Source: Adiantum capillus-veneris
Taxonomy: Eukaryota > Streptophyta > Polypodiopsida > Polypodiales > Pteridaceae
Assembly: GCA_014529385.2 (NCBI GenBank)
Contig: CM043960.1
Coordinates: 72,305,910-72,369,909 of the forward strand
Length of the DNA: 64,000 nucleotides
Direction: 5' to 3'
The notes beneath the pieces are model-generated. The model saw nothing but the letters and a program-made list of their open reading frames with translations. It was not told the DNA's origin and searched no databases. The translations under genes and the position numbers were made by a program. Positions within the stretch are counted from its first letter, which is position 1. Each line of letters starts with the position of its first letter. Shown here piece after piece: positions 56,871 to 64,000 of the stretch.

Positions 56871-57401
56871 TTTTCTTGGATCCCTAACTCAATTAAATCT
56901 TGTTGCTTGAACCCAATCTTGATTTTTTTGTCGTACAAAATCTCTTGAAAATTTTAAGTCCTATACAAGCACATTGAAACCAAGGTTCTAGGTGCTCCAA
57001 CTGTGTCCATACCATGTCTTTTAACAATTCTAGTTGATCTACGTGAAAATTTTGAGGATTTTAATGTGTTTGTCTCAAAATGTCAATATCAAACTTTTGT
57101 CATAATTTTCTACAAGGTCTATTCATTTTTATTTTAGCTTGTAAAGTCAATGTTTTGAAAACATCAACAGTAGTCTTACAAGGGTCCACTTGATGAGTGT
57201 AATTCTTGACCATGATAGCTTCCAAAATGCAAGATTATATTTTTAAAAGATCCCCTAGTTGACATGTTTGATCACATTAAGAGGGTTTTCTTAAATGCAT
57301 TGTCTAATGCAAGTAGCATTTAATATAAATTTTTCAAAAAGGGACACCTAAGTGTCCTGTTTTGGTACCAAACTAGTGTTGAAACGTAGTTTATTTGTTT
57401 T
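56871..57401. other. No gene seen; left flank of the young copia element
   Basis: AT-rich sequence. The last about 35 bases (AACGTAGTTTATTTGTTTT) belong to the tandem repeat that continues right of the element. The target duplication GTTTT occupies 57397-57401. Confidence 0.6.
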
Positions 57402-57723
57402 TGTTGAGATGTTGAGCTCTACACCTTGAGTTGGCATCCACTACGGGTCTTGGCCGCTTACGGCATTTACTCACTGGCGCGTTAGGTGACCGACACGGAG
57501 GATCTCTGCCAGTGATTCTACAGCTGGACTACACTTATAGTGCCAGCCTAGTACGCTTCTAGCGAGTTCACACTTAGTGACCGCATGTACATATGTGCTA
57601 CTTTTCAGCTTTAGCACTTAGTCATTTTGTACCCTCTTTTCTGTGAAGAAGAAGAAGAAGCTTTCCATCTCTGTGTGCTTTGTGCTTGTCTTGTGTAGCT
57701 CTCTTGCATCCTCATTCTTTACA
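57402..57723 (+). repeat. 5' LTR of the complete copia element
   Basis: 322 bp, from TGTTGAGATG to TTCTTTACA. It contains the GAAGAAGAAGAAG run also seen in the 3' LTR. Confidence 0.97.
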
Positions 57724-57736
57724 TGGTATCAGAGCC
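57724..57736 (+). promoter_or_regulatory. Primer-binding site (initiator tRNA-Met type)
   Basis: TGGTATCAGAGCC starts directly after the 5' LTR, the standard minus-strand primer site of plant copia elements. Confidence 0.95.
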
Positions 57737-58016
57737 TGGTGCAGGCAAGAGAGGCTAAGAGAGCAAGAGCATCACAATCCCTTCGTTCGCAATCCACGAC
57801 CAGATGCCCAAAGTTTTTCGGGGTTTTTCGCACAAGTTTCTGAACAGGTCTCCAAAGTGCAGTATACAGAGATTTACTGTACAAGTACAGTGGTTGTATG
57901 TACGCTTGATTGTGGACACTCGTTGAGTGTAGAAAGCGTTACAAGAACCACGATAGCAGGTTCAGCAGATTTGCAGGTTTTTGCAGATTGCAGCTATTTT
58001 GTCTTAGTGCTTCAAG

Positions 58017-58769
58017 ATGTCTGACGGTTTCAGTCAGATTGTTACTGAGAAGCTTGAGAAAAATAACTACCCTGCATGGAAGTTCAGAATAACAAATTTC
58101 CTAAAAGGAAAAGGTTATTGGGACTATGTAGAAGGAGACAATGAAAAGGAACCAGAGATTCCCGAGGCAAATGCTACAGCAGAACAAAGGAAAGCTTTGA
58201 GGGACTGGCAACAAGGCCAGAGCAAAGTGATGTATTGGCTTTCTATGAGCATCACAGATGGCATGATGGGCTATCTACAGGATGCTGAAACCCCCGCCAT
58301 TGCATGGAAAAACTTAGGCAGAGTGTTCGAGGTGAACACCAAGGCCAGGAAGCTTCAACTAAAGTCGGAGCTAAATCAGGTTAAAAGGAACAACTTCTCC
58401 ATCAATGATTATGCTTTGAAGATCAAGAGTATCATTGAGGCTCTTGGATCTATTAAAGTCTCAGTGGAAGGCGATGACATTGTCCGTGCATGCTTGGATG
58501 GTCTAGGAGATGAGTATGTACATTTTAGGTCTTCCATGAATACAAGAGACGACATCCCCGTGTTCCAAGATTTGATTTCTATGCTTATTCTTGAGGAGAA
58601 GAACCTTGACACATCTTCTTCTCATGGCAGAAATAATTCTGAACAGGCCTTCTATTCTAACTCCAACAGAGGTAGAGGTAGAGGTCGTGGTCGAGGCCCA
58701 AGGGGTTGCAGGGGCCAATTTCTGGAAGTTCAATCAAATCAAAACAATACAGGTGGCAGGGGAAACTAG
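58017..58769 (+). pseudogene. Copia gag (first part of the polyprotein)
   Basis: Starts at ATG 58017 (MSDGFSQIVTEKLEKNNYPAWKFRI), the usual copia gag opening where the L-x-NNY-x-W-K motif marks the N-terminal domain. The UBN2 core includes AWKNLGRVFEVNTKARKLQLKSELNQVK and YALKIKSIIEALGS. The C-terminal Arg/Gly-rich linker (GRGRGRGRG) leads to a TAG at 58767-58769. The same frame continues beyond the stop with more Arg/Gly residues and the zinc knuckle, so the stop is a point mutation in the polyprotein, not the natural end. Confidence 0.9.
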
Positions 58770-59483
58770 TCTCAAGGCAGGGGGAGTCAAAGAGGTCGTG
58801 GTGCAGGATCAAGCAGGCAGCAACATACTCCAGATAGTAGAGAATGTTGGACTTGTGGTGAAAGAGGTCACATGTCACGTGACTGTCCAAAGGGAAAAGC
58901 AAGTAGAAAGAGAGAACAGGGCAACTATGCATCTACTAGCAGAGATGTAGATGACAGCAAAAACGAGCGCATGTTTGTTATGCAACATGTAATGAATACA
59001 ATGACTGCAGAGAATTCCACCCAAGATGATGTTTGGTATGTGGATTCAGGTGCCTCTAATCACATGACGTCTCGTGGAGAGTGGTTTAGAGATATGCGCA
59101 AACCAGATGTGTCAGGCTATGTGCAGACAGGAGATGACACAGCTCACCCCATTGCTCATGTAGGGGACATACCTCTAAATACGAAGAGTGGGAAATCAAA
59201 GTACTTAGCAGATGTACTTCATGTCCCAAACATTACAAAGAATCTTGTTTCTGTTGGACAAATGGTTGAGCAGGGTTTGCAGGTTCGCTTCAATCCAAAT
59301 GGCTGTTATGTAGAAGATTTCCAGAATGGCTGTAAGCTGATCACAGAGGGCAAATGTGTGGGCAGAATGTTTACGCTGAATGTAGACATGCCTGAGGTAA
59401 AAGCTGCATTATTTGCACAGGGCACAGGTGTTGTGGCTGATGTTGACATTTGGCACAAACGCATTGGCCATGTCAATGAGTAG
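58770..59483 (+). pseudogene. Copia zinc knuckle, protease and pre-integrase part
   Basis: In frame with gag. The CCHC knuckle CWTCGERGHMSRDC is at 58845-58886. The aspartic protease motif WYVDSGASNHMT has its catalytic Asp at 59043. It is followed by LADVLHVPNITKNLVSVGQ, typical of copia proteases, and the GAG-pre-integrase start WHKRIGHVNE with the zinc-binding His residues at 59454 and 59469. A TAG at 59481-59483 interrupts the HHCC domain. Confidence 0.9.
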
Positions 59484-60680
59484 AGATTGCGCAGCATGCA
59501 ATCAAAACAGATTGTAAAAGGTTTGCCCAAATTCAAGGTGGATGGTATGCATAAAGTGTGTGCAGCATGCCAGTTTGGAAAACAGTCAAAGGGCTCATTT
59601 CCACATGAGCGCAATGTATGTAAAAAGCCACTTGAGGTGGTGCACACAGATGTTTGGGGTCCAACCGATACTGCAAGTATACATGGTTGCAGGTATTATG
59701 TCTCTTTCATTGATGACCATACAAGGAAAGTATGGGTCTACTTCATGCGTAACAAAAGTGAAGTGTTTGGTCACTTTCAAGACTTCAAAGTCATGATTGA
59801 GAAGGAGACAGATATGCAAATCAAGACATTGAGGTCAGATGGAGGGGGAGAGTACTTCTCCAATGATTTTTTAGATTTTCTGCGAATGCATGGTATACAC
59901 AGGCAGTTTACATGCAGATATACTCCACAGCAGAATGGGGTCGCAGAAAGGAAAAACAGGCACATTGCAGAGGTTGCACGTGCATTGATGAATGAGAAGA
60001 ACATGCCTCATCATTTCTGGGCTGAAGCTGTAAATACAGTTGTGTACATTATGAACAGGACACCTACAGCTGCGGTGCATGATGTAACACCTGAGGAAAA
60101 GTTTACAGGTACAAAGCCTGATTTGGCACACTTGAAAGTGTTTGGCTGCATAGCTTACGTGCATGTACCAGATGAGTTGCGTAGGAAATTGGATCCTAAA
60201 GCAGAGAAATGTATTCTTGTGGGATATTCCCTTGAACAAAAGGGGTACAGGTGCTACAATCCTACTACACGAGAATTACGAGTGAGCAGAGATGTAGTCT
60301 TTGATGAGATGAGCAGCTGGTACAGTAATGCACATGGCACTATTGGGGCTGATGTAAAAGATGATGTGGTTGTACAAAATGTGAGGCCACAGTCACATGT
60401 TTTGAGTGGACCACAAGAGTCCTCTTCTCGTGGCTCTGTTGAGAAACAATGGAATGGTAGACTACGTACGCAGGTTACTCCACCAACAGGTACAGGGAAT
60501 GTATCACGAAAAGGAAAGGAAAAGGTTGATGAACCTCCCTTTATGGTTGATGCATCATCAGGTTTTTCACATGTAGACATGGATTCAGATGGTTCTGAAC
60601 AAAGTCTTGATGAGGAATTTGGAATTCCGGCTGTCAGGACACCTGGTGTAAGGAAAGTACAAGAAGATGCTAGAGGGTAA
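59484..60680 (+). pseudogene. Copia integrase
   Basis: Continues the same frame. The Cys pair of the HHCC motif (VCAACQFGKQ) is at 59559-59570. The catalytic core has the first Asp in VVHTDVWGP, the second in LRSDGGGEY and the Glu in QQNGVAERKNRHI, the D,D-35-E arrangement. The C-terminal part has FGCIAYVHVP and YSLEQKGYRCYNP, common in copia integrases. An Arg/Ser-rich linker runs to a TAA at 60678-60680. The protein would insert the element cDNA into chromosomes in the nucleus. Confidence 0.92.
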
Positions 60681-62366
60681 AGGAGTGACCCAGGACCGCG
60701 CAGATCTAATAGAGTCAGAAATCCAGTTCAGAAATTGACTTATGATGGGTATCTAGCGCATCACCAAGCCTACATGGCTAAGGTGATACAGGATGTGGAG
60801 CCCACATGTTTTGAGGATGCAGTTGGAAATGTGCATTGGGATGATGCAATGAATGAAGAGATGGCTGCATTGGAAGCAAATGACACATGGGAGTTGGTGC
60901 CATTGCCAAGTGGCAAGAAAGCTATTGGCTGTAAATGGGTGTATAAAACCAAGCATAAGGCTGATGGTAACATTGAGCGTCACAAGGCAAGGCTGGTCGC
61001 AAAGGGTTATGCACAGACGTATGGCATAGACTATGAGGAGACCTTTGCTCCAGTGGCAAAGATGACGACAGTGAGAGCTGTCATAGCAGTGGCTGCATCT
61101 AGAGGATGGATTATGCATCAAATGGATGTAAAGAATGCCTTCTTGAATGGTGAGTTGCAAGAGGAAGTGTATATGGATCAGCCACCTGGTTATGTCGATC
61201 CAGGTTACCCAGATTATGTATGCAGACTTCTCAAAGCTTTGTATGGTTTGAAGCAGGGCTCTAGAGCATGGTATGATAGGATTGCCAAGTATCTTGTAAG
61301 TATTGGTTTTAGGAGAGCTCATGCTGATCATTCACTCTATGTACGTGAGAGTGATGTGGGGATTGTGGTCATTACCATATATGTAGATGATCTTATTATT
61401 GTTGGTGACAATGCTATGGAGATTGACCATGTGAAGGGTCTTCTCAAACAGGAGTTTGAAATGAAAGATTTAGGCGAGTTGCGCTACTTTCTTGGCATTG
61501 AAGTGATCAGGACTCCAGAGGGTGTATGGCTATCACAGAGACAGTATGCTTTGGACATGTTGCCAAAGTATGGTATGGCTGATTGTAAGCCAATTTCTAT
61601 TCCCTTGGATGTGAATGCAAAGCTGAGTGCAGAGAAGGGTGATGTTGTTGAGGATGTCAACATGTACAGGAAGATTGTGGGTAGTCTAATCTACTTGACT
61701 ATCACGAGGCCAGACTTGAGCTACACAGTAGGCTTGGAGAGTCAATTCATGCAACTTCCGAGGAAGCCACATTTGGATGGAGTACGACGCACACTTAGGT
61801 ATGTGCAAGGTACTCTTGACTACACATTGTTCTATGCAGCAGATGCACCATTAGCATTGTATGGGTATACAGATGCAGATTGGGCAGGTAGCATTGTTGA
61901 TAGGAGATCTACGAGTGGCTTCATGTTCTCTTTTGGGAGTGCTGCTGTTACTTGGAGCAGCAAAAAGCAGCCTACGGTTGCTTTATCGAGCACAGAGGCC
62001 GAGTACAGAGGTGCAGTAGTTGCGGCGTGCGAGGTAGCTTGGCTACGCACATTACTTGAGGAGTTGGGAGTGCAGGTGGACCAGCAGATTTTCATCCATT
62101 GTGACAACCTCAGCAGCATGCAGTTGGCTAGGAACCCAGTGTTCCATGCCAGGACCAAACACATAGAGGTCCATTACCACTACGTTCGAGAGCGAGTGTT
62201 GGCGGGCGACATCGACTTGGTCTACGTCAGCACAGAGGAGCAGATAGCGGATATCTTTACCAAGGCCCTCGGAGCTGAGAAGCTTCGACGTTTCCGGACT
62301 ATGCTTGGACTTTGCGACATGCAGAGCTCGAGGGGGAGTGTTGAGATGTCGAGCTCTACACCTTGA
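60681..62366 (+). pseudogene. Copia reverse transcriptase and RNase H
   Basis: Same frame after the third stop. The RT opens with EEMAALEANDTWELVPLP, then KWVYKTKHKADG, RHKARLVAKGY, MDVKNAFLNGEL, LKALYGLKQGSRAWY and the catalytic YVDD at 61380-61391. RNase H follows with YTDADWAGSIVDRRSTSG, SSTEAEYRGAV and HCDNLSSMQLARNPVFHARTKHIEVHYHYVRE. The frame ends 28 bases inside the 3' LTR at 62366. From an internal ATG at 60735 it is uninterrupted for 543 codons, so the enzyme domain itself looks undamaged. Confidence 0.93.
62331..62338 (+). promoter_or_regulatory. Polypurine tract
   Basis: AGGGGGAG immediately before the 3' LTR, the plus-strand priming site. Confidence 0.9.
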
Positions 62367-62657
62367 GCTGGCATCCACTACGGGTGGCCGCTTACGGCAT
62401 TTACTCACTGGCGCGTTAGGTGACCGACACGGAGGATCTCTGCCAGTGATTCTACAGCTGGACTACACTTATAGTGCCAGCCTAGTACACTTCTAGCGAG
62501 TTCACACTTAGTGACCGCATGTACATATGTGCTACTTTTCAGCTTTAGCACTTAGTCATTTTGTACCCTCTTTTCTGTGAAGAAGAAGAAGAAGCTTTCC
62601 ATCTCTGTGTGCTTTGTGCTTGTCTTGTGTGGCTCTCTTGCATCCTCATTCTTTACA
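62339..62657 (+). repeat. 3' LTR of the complete copia element
   Basis: 319 bp. It lacks the CTT at the position corresponding to about 57451. Four transitions separate it from the 5' LTR. It contains the last 28 bases of the polyprotein frame. Confidence 0.97.
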
Positions 62658-63478
62658 GTTTTTACATTAAGAAAAACAAAACGTGGCTTGTTGATGAGTC
62701 ATTTTTCAAGTTTACAAATATTTTTCTATGTCACACTCTAATATTAACAAGCTTTTGATTTCCATAGTTTCTGCACAAATATGAGAATATACGATACTTA
62801 TCAGATTCTACGTATCATGTACAAAGTCGGGTACCAAGTACAAAGTACCAAAGTATCGGGTATGAACTATGAGGTATCAAATTCTACGTACCAAATTAGA
62901 ATATATGCTACGTACCAAGTACCAGGATTCAGAATATACGCGGCGCATCAAATTCTACGTACCATGTACCAAACCACAAAGTACCAAGTACCAAATCTAA
63001 CACTAAAATGTTTTCTTTGTTTTTTTGTTAATTTATTGATCCATGTACTTCAAAAGTGCACCAAAAATTAGCACCGTAGTTTATTCGTTTTTACATTAAG
63101 AAAAAAAAAAAACGTGGCTGGTCGATGGGCCGTTTTTTAAGTTTACGAATATTTTTCTATGTCACACTCTAATATTAACAAGCTTTTGATTTCCATAGTT
63201 TCTGCACAGATTTGAGAATATACGATACCTATCAGATTCTACGTATCACATACAAAGTCGAGTATCAAGTACAAAGTACCAAAGTATCGATTTGAACTAT
63301 CAGGTATCAAATTCTACGTACCAAATCAGAATACATATTACGTATCAAGTACGAGGAGTCAGAACATACGCGGCGCATCAAATTCTATGTACCATGTGCC
63401 AAACCACCAAGTACCAAGTACTAAATCTAACACTAAAAAGTTTTCTTTGTTTTTTTGTTAATTTATTGATCAATGCAC
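62658..63478. repeat. About 410-bp tandem repeat, two copies plus a diverged third
   Basis: Copy 1 resumes after the copia element with GTTTTTACATTAAG and runs to about 63066. Copy 2 is about 63076-63478, starting GTAGTTTATTCGTTTTTACA. Shared phrases include CTATGTCACACTCTAATATT and ATACGCGGCGCATCAAATTC. Within each copy GTACCAAGTACCAAA-like words are themselves repeated. A third, more diverged stretch at about 63605-63745 keeps ATGATTCTCTAGTTTCTTCA-like sequence. No coding content. Confidence 0.85.
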
Positions 63479-63900
63479 CATGTGGCCAAGGGATACAACT
63501 CGCTGAGAGCTCACAACCTTCGTTGATTGGTGAGCTCCATAGTATGCAAACGTGCCCATCCGCGAGGGGGGTGCTTCTGCAAGCCCTAATAGATGTCCAT
63601 GTTTTTTAAGTCCAGAAGCGTTGTTTTTATGTTATGATCTATTTTTAACATGCTTATGATTCTCTAGTTTCTTCATAAGTTTTGGATTCTACGTTACGCA
63701 TTCTAATATCCCAATATATCTAGTCGAGCATCAAATAACAAAGCAACAAGAGTGGGATATGTGTGTTTACCAGAATTCATCCTTGCCGTTGAAGTAGTTA
63801 TCTGAAATTCCTTGCGCACTGATCCAATCAACTTTCGCAAATAATAAAAACTCCGTAAGCAATCACGAACGCAAGAAAGCGAGCGTGTGTATGTATGTGT
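63479..63900. other. No gene seen
   Basis: Apart from the diverged repeat at 63605-63745, nothing recognisable. Confidence 0.45.
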
Positions 63901-63902
63901 AT

Positions 63903-63903
63903 G

Positions 63904-64000
<97 letters not shown>
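63903..64000. repeat. (CA)n(GA)n compound microsatellite running off the window
   Basis: CA units about 63905-63933, then GA units to the last base. The right boundary lies outside the window. Confidence 0.95.

Larger units (their letters stand above)
57402..62657 (+). mobile_element. Complete young Ty1/copia retrotransposon, 5.26 kb
   Basis: The 5' LTR is 57402-57723 and the 3' LTR 62339-62657, both TG...CA. They are flanked by GTTTT (57397-57401 and 62658-62662). The LTRs differ by four transitions and one 3-bp indel (a CTT present only in the 5' LTR at about 57451). A primer-binding site and a polypurine tract are in place. One continuous reading frame of 1,450 codons (58017-62366) carries gag, protease, integrase, reverse transcriptase and RNase H in copia order. 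It is interrupted by exactly three stop codons and no frameshift. Low LTR divergence (about 1.3 percent) points to a recent insertion. Confidence 0.97.

Noticed and set aside
58017-60680. Three separate copia genes instead of one polyprotein
   Set aside because: All parts share one frame, the stops are single codons, and domain continuity (for example the HHCC motif spanning the second stop) shows that they are interruptions.

Overview
The window looks like nuclear DNA of a large, repeat-packed plant genome, most likely a fern. The evidence is: spliced transposase genes of the CACTA (En/Spm) superfamily, Ty1/copia and Ty3/gypsy elements, LINE remnants, a tRNA-derived SINE, very long (GA)n/(CA)n microsatellites, and a decayed array of pentatricopeptide-repeat (PPR) modules whose recurring phrases (GLLEKN, YAKCGAL, ILKACG, GYAQQGQG) are typical, as I remember them, of the expanded PPR families of homosporous ferns. 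The species cannot be fixed from this. No bacterial operon, CRISPR array, rRNA gene or free-standing tRNA gene is seen. I found no unknown multi-gene system. What is here is a dense nest of mobile elements with some unusual architecture.

Layout. 0-8.7 kb: the spliced 3' end of an unidentified gene, a perfect 23-bp hairpin, chromodomain and LINE relics on the minus strand, AT-rich spacer, a 34-bp inverted repeat and long microsatellites. 8.8-14.1 kb: a minus-strand PPR graveyard, partly a roughly 250-bp tandem array, with CA/CT microsatellites inside its modules. 14.5-16.3 kb: a possible small secreted protein, a tRNA-derived SINE and two copies of a long foldback hairpin. 16.3-24.9 kb: mostly featureless AT-rich DNA with a few decayed coding relics.

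24.9-33.0 kb: a copia gag on the minus strand is split by a CACTA element (CACTA-1, 25879-32648) with terminal inverted repeats and a 3-bp TCT target duplication. CACTA-1 carries a Tnp2-type transposase and a second, probably DNA-binding, gene. 34.4-41.9 kb: a related, oppositely oriented element (CACTA-2) with the same two genes, a triplicated upstream hairpin module, a six-copy 172-bp near-palindromic satellite and (TAACC)n arrays. 41.9-56.9 kb: the start of a third CACTA-type end, two 5'-truncated LINE copies ending in (TC)n tails, two separated pieces of a CACTA second gene, a copia/gypsy chimera, duplicated gypsy RNase H blocks, a PPR scrap, a SINE-like tRNA head and the best preserved CACTA transposase (minus strand, 55.8-52.0 kb).

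57.4-62.7 kb: a complete, young copia element with near-identical LTRs, GTTTT target duplication, primer-binding site, polypurine tract and a single reading frame broken by exactly three stop codons. It sits in one copy of a roughly 410-bp tandem repeat that continues to 63.7 kb. The window ends inside a (CA)n(GA)n tract.

No gene in the window can be called an intact host gene with confidence. Nearly all coding sequence belongs to transposons, and most copies carry stops, frameshifts or internal deletions.
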